A stretch of DNA of 64,000 nucleotides from Anas platyrhynchos (GCF_047663525.1 NC_092601.1:17259501-17323500); one strand, 5' to 3'; counted from the stretch's first letter, positions 1 through 13,400 are shown. The notes: generated by a model from the letters alone, not told the origin. Numbers and translations: made by a program.

Positions 1-3000
1 AATTCAATCAGTTTTAATCACCCGGGATGTTTTTGCTAACCTCCAGTGAGGACATTCCCTCTGGTCACCTTGAATGGAGCGGTGACACTTTATACGTGAG
101 CGCCTTGAAAAAAAAAAAAAGGCCAAAACGCACTTTGTGGTGGGATGTGGGCTCTCAAGGCAAATTCCCACGACTGCAAATCGCTTTTTCCACAGGGCAG
201 CCTCTCTCCAGGTACCAAGCATCGCATCTTCATATTTTACAACCCATCTTTTCCTATCCTTCCTCCTCGCTGAGCAGGGATCTTCCCGAGGACCATCAGA
301 AAGCGCTGACAGAAGCGATGCTGAGGACGCTTCTCCCAGGTCTGGATGGACGTGAAAAAGTTTCACTGCCTCCCAGAGCCCTGGAGAAGTAACAGATCCT
401 GCTGCACAACCCTGGGCGAGACTTAAATCCTGTGTAAAAATCTCGCTATTGCCTCCCCTTCCTGCAACCAGCTGGCGAGAGGCAACAAGGAAATTGCAAA
501 ACGGCTCCGAAGCAGAAGCCCAGGAACCTCCCGGGTTCAGGTGACTGCCAGCAGCCCCCAGCCCTCCTAAAACCAGCCCTCGGCTCTGCAGAGGCCTTGT
601 CAGAGACGAAAGGACAATCAGGATATTAGAGAAAAAGGCAGGGAGGTTTGTAATTAGCAGCCACGGCGGCGTTTTGTACGGCCTCCGTTACGCGGCTGCT
701 GGAAAGCGGGCTGAGGCCAGCAAAGGCAGTGCAAAAATCGGGGAGCTTTGGGAGAAGAGGAGCCTGGCGCACGTCTGCGCTGGCACTGGAGATGCAGGAG
801 CCTCGATCCATCTCCATTACAAACCCTCTGAGCTCATCCCAGCGTCGCTTTCCCACATTAAGCAAAAAGAGTTCGCAGAAAAAGCCCGCCTGGCTGCAGC
901 CACGATCCAGATAAAGAGGAGGAGGAAAAGAGAAAACCCCTCGCTTTACCTCGCTCGGCTCTCCCCAGGCCTTCTCTGACACCTCCATTCTTTCAGGCCT
1001 GGCGTTTATCTGACGACGTCGTCTCACCCTAATTAAATCTTCACGCCAAGCCCCGCTACGTGCGGGCTCGTGGCGCGCTGAGGGCCCTGCAAAATTTCCT
1101 GAGCTTCTGAGGCCTCGCTCGAAAACACAACTGCACCCAGCACAGCGTGTTTGGACAGCAATCCGACAGCTCTCGGCTTCTTTTACAGAAGGAAGAGGAG
1201 TGAGAATTGTAATCTGCGAGCTCATTGAAAGAAAAAACCAAGCACAACAAACCGGGGGAGCGCGGGGTGAGCGGCGGCGGCTGGGAACAAGGCGTGCTTT
1301 TGTTTTGCTGCTGTCTCGGGGAGGCATCGCTGGCAGCGCCACCAGAAGCACAAAGCTTCCAAAATGAAACCTGGAGGGAATCGCTTCCCACCCCGAGGGA
1401 TGCTAAAACGTAAAGTGCAACTGGATTTTGTGCTACGAGCTCCGCAGGCGGCCCTAAGCTTATGGAAGAGCAGGGGGACGCAGGCAGGAAAGCAGAAGGC
1501 TAGCAAAGCACATCGCAGCATCAAAACCCCTCCACGATAACTGAGAATGAAGGGAACTCCTTTAAACCACTTACTGGTGCTAAAAAATCTGCCAAAACCT
1601 AAAGAAACGGATCAGAAATCCCTGCCCTTGCTGGACGATGCTCCTCAAAGAGCTCCCGTCCAGGCGGCCTGGCAGATGCCACCCAAATCACATCAAACTT
1701 CCACCCTTCACCTCCTCGGCCTCCAACTCTCCGTGTTTGGACCAGAACTTCTGGGTTTTGAGGCCACGGCCCTCTGCAAAACGTTTCTGCTTCGATTCCC
1801 AGAGGAACCAGTCCCCTGTCACTTCATAATGGAGCATAGCTGGAGGCTGGGCTACACGTGGCCGTATATTATATTGCACATAACGCCCTGAGCGAGGCAA
1901 TAGGATTATTGCTGTTTATGAAATAAAGAAAGAAAATTAAGAGGACGGCTTTGCTGAAGAGGGCAAGTGAATTTGAAGCGCGTTCGACAGTCCCCGTGCT
2001 GCGGGAAGCGGGGGCAGCGTGTCCATCCCCACCACCCCGTGTTTCTTCAGCACCTCCACGCAGGAGGGGATGGCAACCACGGGTGAGGTGTGGAGCCCTG
2101 CAGGGGCAGGGCCTGGGCTTCCTCCCGTGGCCCTGCTCACCCGAAACCAGCCTTGCCCCAGCCACACAGGGACACCACGCTGACACGAAGCCCCCCGACG
2201 CCACCAAAGCGTTGTCACCACCACCACGTTTCGAGCATTGGGATGAAAACCGAGCGCACCCCAACACCCTCCCTGCACCTCCACACGTCCCCGGGAGGTT
2301 TCAACGCTTGGGGACAAAGAGGAAGGAGACGGCCAGGACGGGGCAAACATGGGCGCAGCTCCCCCCTCCACCAACCCCCCCGAGCAGCCCCACAGCCCTC
2401 TGCCTCCCCCCAGTGACCCCTGAACCCCCCAGGACCCCCACAGAGCCCTCCAGAACCCCCAGTTCCCCACCTCCAGGCCCTTCTCAGACCTCCCCAACAC
2501 CCCCAGAGCACCCCTGGCACCCCCTTGACCCCCCCAGGCTCCCCAATTCGTGGTGCCTCACCACCCCCAGAGCCCCCTATAGCCCCCCATTTCCCCCTCA
2601 AAGCCCCTTACTGCTCCCCACAGCCCCCTATTTCCCCCTCAAAGTGCCCTGACACCCTCCACAGACCCCCATCTTCCTCCAGGGACCCCTAATTTCCCCC
2701 ACAGCCCCCTATTTTCACCCAGGGACCCCTAACGCCCCCCACAGTCCCCCATTTCCCCCATATTGTCCCCTCAAAGCCCCTCACTGCTCCTCAGAACCCC
2801 CTATTACCCCCCACTACCCCTCCTAGGCACCCCAATTTCCCCCCTATTTCCCCCTGGAGCCCTCTATTTCCCCTCAGAGCCCCCCCAGAGCCCCCCATTT
2901 TCCCCTCATTGCCCCCCAGAGCCCCCTACTGCCCCCCATTTCCCCCTTAATGTCCCCCATTACACCCCTAAGACCCCCCATTTTCCCCCAGAGCCCCCCA

Positions 3001-3147
3001 TTTTCCCCCCATTACCCCCCATTACCCCCCTAGCGTCCCCCATTATCCCCTTAAAGCCCCCCATTACCCCCCAAGACCCCCCATTTTCCACCATTACACC
3101 CCATTTTCGCCCCCTTTTCCCCCCATTTCCTCCACCGGCCGCCCTAC
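1..3147 (-). other. TOM1L2: TOM1L2 intron 1 (partial)
   Basis: This stretch lies downstream, on the minus strand, of the first coding exon of TOM1L2, so it is read as intron 1, which continues beyond the left edge. I translated it against the expected second exon (human protein after the first 17 residues) and found no match, so that exon is outside the window. The left 2.3 kb is mixed-composition DNA with no supported gene. A short AT-rich patch at about 1860-1950 stands out from GC-rich surroundings. The part nearest the exon is a C-rich tandem array, listed separately. The intron assignment is inference from the exon and its donor site. Confidence 0.7.
2370..3120. repeat. C-rich minisatellite (CCCCCATTTTCCCC type)
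   Basis: About 750 bp built from loosely repeated units of C-runs separated by ATTT, AGAG, ATTA or TTTC, for example CCCCCCATTTTCCCCC. Unit length is irregular. The plus strand is C-rich, so the TOM1L2 non-template strand (minus) is G-rich with many G-runs, a layout that favours G-quadruplexes and R-loops. All long reading frames here come from the repeat and are not genes. Confidence 0.85.
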
Positions 3148-3199
3148 CCAGGCTCTGCCCCACCGGGGTGCTGAAGGGGTTCCCCAGCAGGAACTCCAT
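3148..3199 (-). CDS. TOM1L2: TOM1L2 first coding exon (partial gene)
   Basis: The minus strand encodes MEFLLGNPFSTPVGQSL plus one base of the next codon, followed by a GTAGGG donor. Human TOM1L2 begins MEFLLGNPFSTPVGQCL, so 16 of 17 residues match. TOM1L2 is a TOM1-family adaptor (VHS and GAT domains) that binds ubiquitin, clathrin and Tollip-type partners on endosomes; this exon is only the extreme N-terminus before the VHS domain. The start is fixed by the human match. The gene runs leftward out of the window and is head-to-head with DRC3, as in human. Confidence 0.93.
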
Positions 3200-3740
3200 C
3201 TTGGGATGACAACAAACAGCGGCCCGGCGGCCCGCCCTCCTCCCTGCCCCCTCCGCCGCCCTGACTGACAGCCGCCCGCACCAACCCCCGCTCGTTTTGC
3301 CGAGCACGTCCCGCCTCCTCGCATTCCATTGGTCCTCTCCCGCACGCCCCGTGTTCCTATAGGTCGAGGCGCGCGCCCGTCACTGTCAAGAGAACGCCCC
3401 GCCCCCGCGGTGGTCCCCGCCCTTCCCACGCCCTCTGCTTGATGGACAGCAGGGGCGCCGCTAGCGGCACTCCTCATTGGGCGACGCGCACGGCGTTCTG
3501 CAAGACCATTGGCCAAGCGCGACGTCAATCGTACGCTCCTCCTCCCGCCCCCGGGGCACGCTGGGGGGCGCTGATTGGCTGACACGGTTTTCTCGCGCAC
3601 TGATTAGCGGCTCGCCCTTCCCACCCCTCTCCCGGGTGGTCACGTGACTTCCCCTAGCAACCGCTTCCCGGGCTTCCTTAGCAACCAGGGCAGGGGGTGG
3701 CGGGGCCTGGTTTTGGGCCTGGGCCTGGGCTCCGTGAGGG
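3200..3740. promoter_or_regulatory. Bidirectional CpG promoter TOM1L2/DRC3
   Basis: This GC- and CpG-rich stretch lies between the TOM1L2 start codon and DRC3. It holds four inverted CCAAT boxes (ATTGG at 3328, 3476, 3508 and 3574) and a palindromic E-box GTCACGTGAC at 3639-3648 of the USF/TFE type. No TATA box is evident. A GTGAGG at 3734 is a possible donor for a non-coding first exon of DRC3, whose coding exon is preceded by an acceptor at 4400-4401. The two transcription starts were not located. Head-to-head spacing of a few hundred bases is typical of shared housekeeping promoters. Confidence 0.7.
3654..3686 (+). promoter_or_regulatory. Paired RFX X-box half-sites
   Basis: CTAGCAACC (3654-3662) and TTAGCAACC (3678-3686) each contain AGCAAC, the RGYAAC half of the X-box bound by RFX factors, which drive ciliary genes. 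They are 24 bp apart, on the DRC3 side of the bidirectional promoter. DRC3 is a motile-cilium gene, so RFX control is expected. The partner half-sites are weak, so this is a motif call only. Confidence 0.5.
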
Positions 3741-4418
3741 GTCTGGGAACGGCAGAGGCAGGGAATAAACTGTGCCTGGTCCCGCAGGGAAGGAGTCTGT
3801 GTGTGTATGGGCTCCATCTGACAGCCTTTTCTGGGGATCTGCATTAAATGTCTTCACAAAACTGCTGTGCTCTTTATAATTCTCCTTTTTCGGCAACTTT
3901 TTTTTGACTTTTATTATGAAATTGGTGTTTAAAACCCAGCGAATCGCTGCTGTTAATTATCTGCTATAAATACTGTGTAGTTGCTCTGTAAATCAAACTT
4001 TCCTATAAGTTTCAACGTACCTTTTAAGGCTAAGTGTAAATGGTGCCCAAGGCCTTAAATATGCCCTCTTCACAAAGAGGGATTTCAGCAGCAGGTGCTG
4101 GGCCGTGGCTGTCACAGGCTGTGCCCAGAGCTTCTCCCCTGCTCCATTTATCTGGCCAGAATCTAACATTCTCCACAAAAAAACCCTCAAATGTGGTGAG
4201 AAGGCTGTGCCATTTATCATAAAGTCACACCGGTGACCTTGTGATAAAAGTCAAGTGCATCTTTGACATCAGCTATGAGGCGTTAGGTCTTAATACTCGA
4301 CTGTGCTCTTAATTCCTTGGTGTTATCGTGCCAGCTCAATGAGCATTAGAAATAGCAGCCAGGCACTGGATTTAATTTTTCTTTCTTTTCTGTCCATTAA
4401 GGCTGATATCCTCTAAAA

Positions 4419-7400
4419 ATGAGTCAGTCGTACAACAGCATCAAGCCAAATGTTATCGACGATGAAATGCTTCAGAAAGCAGTTGAAGAGCAATGGCCAG
4501 AGGACATAGGGAGACTCGCCAAAAGTGAAGGTGTTGACCTCAAAAATGTGACGGAACTACAGCTCAGTTTTAGAAGTGAGTATCAGAACATGTATATGTT
4601 TTTTAATTCACTTACCCTCCAATAATATTAGGTGGCTACCCAGCAATTAAACAATAATGATCAGCTTGGGTTTGTTATGTGAAAAATAATGTCAGGACTT
4701 AGATTTTTAGTCACGCGTGTATGAAGTAGTTTCAGTTGAGAGGACTGGGTGGCTTTGCTTGTGGGCAGCTTTGAAGCTGCTTGGCTTTATGCTGCTCTTG
4801 TCAGTGCTATTCTTATTTAACATCTATATTGTGGTGACACCTACAGGCCACAGGCCTATTGGGCCCTTCTGTACGTGGCCAAATGAAATTTTGGGCAGGC
4901 TCTGCCAGCTCTGGTGGCTATGTGAGAGCTACGTGGCAGATTGTGGTGATTACACTCCAATTTGGTAGCTTCCTCTGGCCATCCGTAATGTTATCAAAAC
5001 TCATCTCTTACTGTCAAACTAGTCGTAAACTTGCATTCAGAAAATGAAAAGAAAGAACATTTGGTTCGATATTTGAGCGTTTGGGGGATATATAATTTCA
5101 TGGACAAAATTGTTGGTTATTCATTGCATGCTCCAGTAAAATAATGCACATATTGGATGAATTCCTTAGGACGTGCTCTCAATTACCTGATCCTGCATGT
5201 ATTTCTTTACAAATACAAGAGAGAACTGTGTGACCATTTTGTATGTGCAATTGAGTGCTCAATAAACAACAGCACCTAGTGAAACCTGCTGGGAAGCCAT
5301 CGCGGGGAAAAGAATTGGGAGCAAGAGTTTTCTGTATTTTCTGTCACCTTGGTCCTAACGTTTTGCTGTAATGCCTACCAGCCTGCCCTTGTGGTTCTGT
5401 TTTTGGAGGAAGCTAAATGCGGTGATATTGATCAGTTCTAAACTGCCACCCTCACAGAAACATTAGATCCCAACTTGTTCTCCTGTGAAGAAAATCCCAG
5501 GAGCAGGAGCGTGAATTACAAAAGCAGTAGCTGGCCAGCAGTAGCCTGAAAATACAGCAAAAAAAGCAGAGTTTCATCCCAAACCTTGCTTTCAGAGCTG
5601 GAAAGGAAAATGAAGGTCAAGGCCTCCTAGTAGAGGATTCATAAAGCCACTGTAGAGTGCAGTCAGCATCCCCTCAGTGGCTCATTGGCATCGCTGATGA
5701 GCAGTGTGTGCTGGTGCAGGACACTGAGGTTAACTGGGCTGCTTCACTGAAATCACATCCAGCCAGTGGACCTCTCAGCTCTCTAGGGCAGTAATCACAC
5801 TGTTGTAAGCTGCTGAAAATCATTTTTGAAGTAAGACTGGGTGTTTTTCCTTAGGAAAGGTAGTACGTCTGTTAAACTGAAAGCTGCCTCACCTAAAAAG
5901 CAGTTTTATTTTTTTCCTGTGCCTTTAGATATCCTGCAGATTGATAATCTGTGGCAGTTTGAGAATCTGACTAAACTGCAGCTGGACAACAACATCATTG
6001 AGAAGATAGAAGCTCTGGAGAGTCTGGTTCACCTTGTCTGGCTCGGTAAGATGCAGGCGTATGGGGCTGGATGCCTTCTCAGGTGCAAAGCAATCTGTGA
6101 TAAAGCCAGGACGTCACATTCCTCCTCAAACACAACTGATATGAGCTTTCCCAGGGAAGGCTGTTAGCTGTCGGTGTGTTTCCTCATTTGACTGTCAAAT
6201 GTCAAAAGGCATGAATATCAGTACTGCACAAAAATCCTTCAAATGTTTAACAGCCTGGTTTTAATACATTTGGTGTGGCAGGAACAGGAAGCTGCGATTT
6301 CAAGGCTGTTTCCAGGTTTTGTACTCATATTTCGAGGTGACTTTCGTAAATATTTATGGAAACTCCCCTGTGACTTAGAAATCTGTATGCTGTTTTCAAA
6401 GGTAATGCAAGCATTTTGGAGCCTGGAACCCCCTGAAACACGGTGCTGTCTTCATCCCTACGAGCTTAAGGGCTTGTTGCCTTTGTTGTCCCCAAAAGCA
6501 CCTGTCCTTGTAGTCTTACCTGACTACTTTCAACTAAAAACTCAGGATATGGACAGCAGCATCACTCAGCGATGCGGGCTCTGATGCTGGGCGGATCAGT
6601 GACCTTGCTGCTACAGATTCCTAGCTAACAGCACTCGCTGGGAGCTGCAGCTTTGTTATTGGGTGGCAGTGTAAATATATCCTCACTTGCCACTGAAAAT
6701 AGCATGGGGGCTTTGGCTCATAAGAACATCTTGAAATGTCTAATGAGTTCTTCCGCCCTGTTGTCTGCACCGTTCTACTGGGCAGATGACTAATGCACTT
6801 GTGAATCAACAGCTGATCAGCACAGCGTAAGCAGAGTGTTTTGAAGCACTCTCATGGGTTTCAGCTCGCCCAAAGGTTGCGGTGGTTCAGCAGCTGCTGT
6901 GTGAATGCCTTAGCCATCCAGGGACTAGGGTGATGCAGACCTCGTCACTGCCTTTGGACTCCTGAAACACTCAGTACTGACTGGCCCGAAAGCAAAGGCT
7001 GCCCTTATCTGTGGTGAGTGTAGGCGTTAGGATGGAAGTTCTGGCAGGATGAGATGAGGAAATATTAATGAGTGAAATAGGTGCAGTGAGCATGTCTCCA
7101 TTGACAGCAGGGTGGTTGTGAGCGTGGAGCTGACATATCTTGGTCTGGGGGAATTGGCATGGCAGGCAAGAGTCTGAAAGACAAGGCAGGGAATGTCAAA
7201 CTTGTCACAGAAATACCACCCTTGTAAGGGCCTTTCCCTGCCTCTTTTCTTGTATTTTGGTTTTCCCCATAAGGTAGAAATCACTATGAGGTTGTTTATG
7301 TGGACTCTGTGTGGAATGTCTTCATTCTTATATAAGAGTTGTGTGGGCAGTTGTAAGGAGAAGTGTCTGGTGCTTCCTAACTCAAAGAATGACGAATTTA

Positions 7401-10400
7401 TGCTCACCCTTTCCTGTGGGACACTGAACACCCCTGAGGAAAACATTGTGTGTAGACTCCTAAATCATGACCCAGGCTAAATGCAAGAATTGGATCAGGG
7501 TATTCTGTTAGAAATGATTTAACTTTTGCTTGTAAAACTTTTGATTTCTATACTCTTCCCCAGACTTGTCCTTCAACAATATTGAAGTAATTGAGGGCCT
7601 GGATACCCTTGTCAAACTGCAGGACCTAAGCCTCTACAATAACAGAATATCTAAAATCGAGCATATGGACACGTTACAAGAGCTACAGATTTTCTCCATA
7701 GGAAAGAATAACCTGACTGCTCTGGAAGATGTGAGTGCTCCCTGTCTTTGCAATTGTTCCTTACCAAAGGATCAAATATTCTAAAACTGGTGGTTGCCAT
7801 CTGAGCAAGGGAAAATTCTCCTTAGGATTTCACTTTCTCTAGAGTCTAAGTTACAGTTTTGGTAAACCATCCAGGTTTAAAGTGCTTATTTCAGCTTTTT
7901 CTCATGTAGATTATTCACTCATGGGGGCCTGGCTTTGCTACTGCTGTCATCTGTGGGGAAAGTCCTATTGGTTCCCACGAGAGCTGGAATAGGAATAAGC
8001 AGCAACATTTGAAGAAAGGAGGGAGCGAAGGCTAGGATTTGTTAAGGGCTCTTTTTGAGGGCAGTTTACCAATATGAGATCTGTGATTTGTCCCCCACCC
8101 TAAGACTAAAGGCCTCCTTCATACACCCATCATTTACACATTCACGATGCCTCTTTTAAGTTTTTCCTTTTCCCCAGAGCATTAGAAACTTGTAATTTAA
8201 TCTCGCCTGTGTTTGGCAGCTGAGCGGGATACGTACTGCAACAGAACTGTGATAAGAGCAATGAATTTCAGAACCGTGTGTTTCCATGGCGCTGGGAAGC
8301 ACGGCATCTCTTTCCCGTCGGCACAGGTGGTTTATCTCAGGAGGTTTAAGAAGTTGCGCACACTGAATCTCACAGGGAACCCTTTCTGTGAAGAGGAGCA
8401 GTATGTGCTGTTTGTTGTTGCTCACATTCCAGATCTGGTATACTTGGACTTCAAACGCGTGAGCGACACCACAGTAAGTATGTCTGCATCTCCCTCTCGT
8501 GAAATTGGGCACCAAATTGCAGAGCATTTGCTTTGTTGGTATGCCTGCAATATTCTAGCATGTGGGGAAGCTTCCTCGCAGAAATTAGACCTACGGAAAC
8601 ATGCAGTGTTTATTCCCTCTTCACCTAACAGCTGTGAACCTGCAGGCCAGATTCTATCAAACCTGGCAGAGAGGTAGAGGTGTCAAAGGTATTGTGTCTT
8701 CACAGGTTTTGTGAAAATCAGCAGCTGTCTGTGGGAGAGGGGCCTGGTTAATATTGCCGCAGAGATGCTGCAGTGTGAGTGCAAGACTTCTCAGAGAGCA
8801 GTCTTGAGACAAAAGTCCTGAGGAAAGCAGGCTTGGTGGTCCTGCTGCTCACGGAGCAATTTGTTTCAGTATTGGACTGACAGATTATCCAGGCAAGGAA
8901 GTGCCATCCGAATGCATTTCCCATTCCTGATTTCTGAAAACAGGACCATACACCAGCACTGGTAGCCCATGGGACTGCTTTTTGATCCCAGGACTGAAGG
9001 GAACACAGAAGTTTGTTGTTGTTGTTATTTGTAATAACCGAAGAATGTGATTAATTCTAAATTTGCTTGGTACAGAGCAGGAGCTGTACTTGGAACATGC
9101 ACTACTCTTACCATAGGACTGGAAGGGCTTTCCAGGTCACTGAGTCTAGTCCCTGCTTGTACAGCCTGTATGCCCTAGAATTGCACAGTTAAGTTTGTCA
9201 AGCTTCAGTGGCAAGCTAATTAGGTTCTTGCCCCTGCTACTACCTTGCCATCCACTCCTCGGATGAGCCATCTCCTCCCCGGTAGATGTATTAAACTCAG
9301 TAGTAAATCCAGTCAGATCTCAAATTCAAAGTCAAAACAGGGAATCCTGCTAAAAACAAACAAAGGAAAAAACAAACAAAAACCCTAAAGATGAGGAAAC
9401 TGGTAGATTCAAAATTGCTTAGGACTGAATCAGTTCAGATGCATTGAATGCAGAGGCAGAATAATACGTCAACAAAACGGGTGAGGAATGGATTAGAAAC
9501 TTCGTAAGTAGTTTAATAAAAAGACCACAAAGAAACGGAGGTGCAGATGTAATTTAGATGCCCTTTATAGAAAGATGTAAAGCTTACGCTTAGATTTGTT
9601 GGGCAAAGCTGGGTAATCTGATCAAATACCCTATTTCTTTGTGTTTCTCAGCGAGAACTTGCTGTTTCAAAGTATCACTATCTCATTGACCCTCTGGAAC
9701 ACGAGGAGGCTCAGGCCCTGGCTCAGCTGGAGGAGAAGCTGGCAAAGCAGAAGGAGCTGGAGTACCACAAGGTGCGTGTTCTTCAGCTGGTTGTGTATTG
9801 TCTCAGGAGAAAGATGTGCAACAGATGTTGACTTCTCCTGTACCTGCTTTAAGTTTTAATGAGAGGTTAACACCAACTGTGCTAAAACTAAGGCTAGGAT
9901 TAATTTCTGATCTCCGAATCTCTTTTGAATGAAAACAGAAACTGCCGTGAGTACATATGATGCGGGGGAGCATAATTCTTTTGGCTGAACAATGAAACTG
10001 CAGATATAGACCCTGAGAAGCTCTATAGTAAATCATACCCCGGGATCTTATCAGCCTGATGGGAGATTAAGAAAATTACACATCTGAGGGAACTGTTAGT
10101 GTTCTCATGGTGCAGCAAGTTTGCTCCTAAGTTAATGTTGGTTTTGTTTAGTTTTGTTTTATGGTTTAAGTCTCCAGGGCTTTGAGATTGTTATAATGCT
10201 ATGAACAGACTGAAAATAAGGCCAGGAGGAGGGGTACTTTCAGTTACAGTCTGGCTGTGTGTTCCAGACTGCTGGAAGACCAGACTGGCTGAAGAGCAGG
10301 AGGAGGTTAAGTGACAAGAGGGACACTAGCAGCTCTTTCCTCCTAGCCTCCCCGAAGCCCACTCCTTACCTGCAAGGCTCAACGGTCTTGCAATACATGG

Positions 10401-13400
10401 AAGTGTGTCATGGTGCTTTATGTAAGATTAAATAGTGTTTTCTGTCCTTAGGCTAGAGTTCTAGCAGTAAAGCCACATGTGAACCAGGATGGCTCTCAGG
10501 CCAGTGGCAGGGTGCTTTCATGACCTGGTGGTAAATCGGTTGTTGTGGTGTGACTGTGTCTGCATAGATCGTTACTCGCACAGCCCACCGGTGTTCCTCT
10601 GCTGGTAAAGAGCTTCTAGGAGAGACACATCCTAAGGAGTGGCAGAAGGTTAGCACTCTTTATTTTACTTACATTGCTCTGATTCTTTTCAAAGAGAGCC
10701 TTTGTTGAGTACCTGAATGGATCATTCCTGTTTGACAGTTTGTATGCAGAGGATACAGAAGCTGCCAAACTGGCTTACCTCCCTGGAGTGGATGACCTGC
10801 TGCAGGCATATCCTTCCTGGGTTTAAAAAACCTAGAGCTAAAACCTAATGACTTGAGTTAAGAAGGAGGTGCATCCGCAGGGACTCTTCATCCGTTGCTT
10901 TTGTCCAGGACTGAAAGCTACATTGATCTAAGATCTGAGACTTTCTGTGCTCAATTTTGGAACGGTGCCAGAAAAACACTGCGAGACCATGAGACCACTG
11001 ACAGCTTTAAGGCTTGATATCTCATGAAATATGAGGGCTACAAACAAATGGTTTGTATTACTGGCAAGCTGGCCAGCCCAGCTTGAAACAAGCTATTTGT
11101 ATAACTGCTCGCTTCTGTCAGCGACAGGTCATGAGATTCCAGCGTTTCAAGCTCTCCCCATTGTAATTACCATATTCCTTTCCCTTCACTTGAATCAAAC
11201 ATAATTTCAGTAGTCTTCTTTTCTGACCCTTCAAGAATCAAGGCTTTGTGCTGTCTCTAAGTCTGGAATCCACTTAAAGTTTAAAATGAGCTGTAAGATA
11301 AATCTCTGTCAGTTAGATTGTAAGAGCACAGTTGCTAAAATCATGTTGAAATTGAAGTGGTAGGAGATGGGAACAGACTAATCAGAATTATATGAGTTGC
11401 ATATCTCATGACCTGCCAGAGCTGGCTACATGAAGTTTTCAGGCCAGCACATTTTTCTGATCATTGCTCCTACACGGGGGATCAGAAAGCAGACACTTTT
11501 ATTTTTTTTTATTTCTCATTCAGATTAATAGAGCATTGTCAAGGCCAGTAACTTGACCTTCCTTAAAATTGCATTACACTGTTGGGGAAAAATGCATCAT
11601 GGCTTAACTACAATATACTCCAGAAACAATTCCATTGCCAAGATAATAGCGGAAGAAAAATTGACGTTATTTTTGTGATGCTACCAAGTCAGTAGTTTAT
11701 TCCGTGCTCTGGCTGTAGGCTCCAAAGCTGTATTTATTAACTCCACAGACACTGTATTCACACTTGTGAAGACGGATAGGGTTGTACGCTTCATTCTGCT
11801 GCTGTGTCACAAAAGAGTCAGAGATGTGTATGCATTTCCTTTTTGTCCTCAAGGCCTTTTTCCCCTCAAGCTGCTACAGCTTTCTCCATACCCCTAAGGC
11901 AGCAAAATCCTATGCAGAGAATGTGATCCAGTCCTGCCACAGACAGAATAGGAGGAAGTCTGGTGCCAGCAAGAACCACAGGGTTTACATAACAGTAGCT
12001 TGTAAGTCGTTGCCCAAATTTACAGAGCTAGAAATGCTTGTTGCTCCACTGAACAAACAAAATACCTTGACTCTGGTGTCACATACAGGAAAGATTTTGT
12101 TTCAGTGTGTGAGAACCTATTTAACTATGGTTTGAAAGAGTATGAAAAACGAGAAGCTGAAGTCTCCGAGTTCTACGAAGGCCTTCATGAAGTGTTAACA
12201 GCCAACCAACAAGAAGGGAGTAAAATAATCCTAGATTTTGAAAATCAAAACAAAGAGGTAATTTTCTTTATACTTTTATTAGTTTGTTACATCATGTACT
12301 AGCTTTCAACTTTACCGAGAACTAGGGTAACTCCATTAAATTAGGATTATGAACCTGGATTTATAGTGCAGGACCAGGAGTCAGTGCCTGGTCCCTAATT
12401 GCCGAGTCACAGAATGGCTGGGGTTGGAAGGGAACTCTGCAGGACATCTGGTCTGATAAAAATATATATAGCATGTGTATTAAAAGTATCAATCTGTACC
12501 AAGAAGTTATATTAGCTAATACTCTCAGACACATGTTCTGATTTTTTGGGTGGTCCTTTGGGGACCCAGGAGTTGGACTCGATGATCCTTGTGGGTCCTG
12601 TCCAACTTGGGATATTCTATGATTCTAATATAATGTCATTAACATGAGGTTTTAGGGCTCTATAAAGGAAAAGGATTTGGGGTTTGAAGTTTCAGCCCCT
12701 TCATCAAACCACAGCCAACACGGACAGCTTTTATCTATGCTGGAAATGGAAATTTAGTGTAGGACAAAGTTAATATGCCATAGTGTTATCTTGTCCATGA
12801 GATACCTGTCTGTTGTCCAGGTAAATGTTCATCAAGGCTTTACTGGGGAAAAAAAAAGATGGTTAAACATCTCATTGCCACACAGGAATTGCTGGTCTTT
12901 ATGAAAATGAAAATGCTGACCCTGTCCATTCAATGTTTTTGATTGTACTGATTTAAAAAAAAAAGGGTTATCAGTGTTAATGGCACTTGTCTTCTCTCTG
13001 AGGCCTCCAGCTGCTCCTCCTTCATTGAAAAATAGGGAAGAAAAGGAAATTGCAGGTTATTCAGCTTGTTTTCAAGTCATTTTCTCATTCAGTTCATTTT
13101 GCCAACAACAGTTCAAAGAACTTTGAGAAAAATCAGGTAAATTGTTGTAATGCATTTCTAGTCCTGTTTTAAAGCAGAAAAATCTTTTTTCATTCTGCTC
13201 AACTGCAGCCATCCATTGTGACTGCTCAGGGCGTAGCTTCTAGCTGGATCCCCATGTAACCAGGTATAATAGATGGATCATTACTTTGTTTCCACAGGGA
13301 AAAAAAAAATAAAAAATCAAGGGGGCTAAAGCCTGGTAAAACTGTCAGCTGAGCAGAACGAGTCCCTGACAACTGACACCAGGCAGAGTCACGAGCGCTC

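Noticed and set aside
2763-3209. Pro-rich plus-strand frame
   Set aside because: Comes entirely from the C-rich array in TOM1L2 intron 1.
10801-10830. A GC-AG intron after CTGCTGCAG in DRC3
   Set aside because: It would leave the wrong phase for the next exon; the AT-AC solution uses an ideal U12 branch site and keeps alignment with human.
12083-12092. ACAG|G as the acceptor of the first DRC3 AT-AC intron
   Set aside because: It gives two residues fewer than human and lies farther from the branch A; CAC gives a gap-free match.
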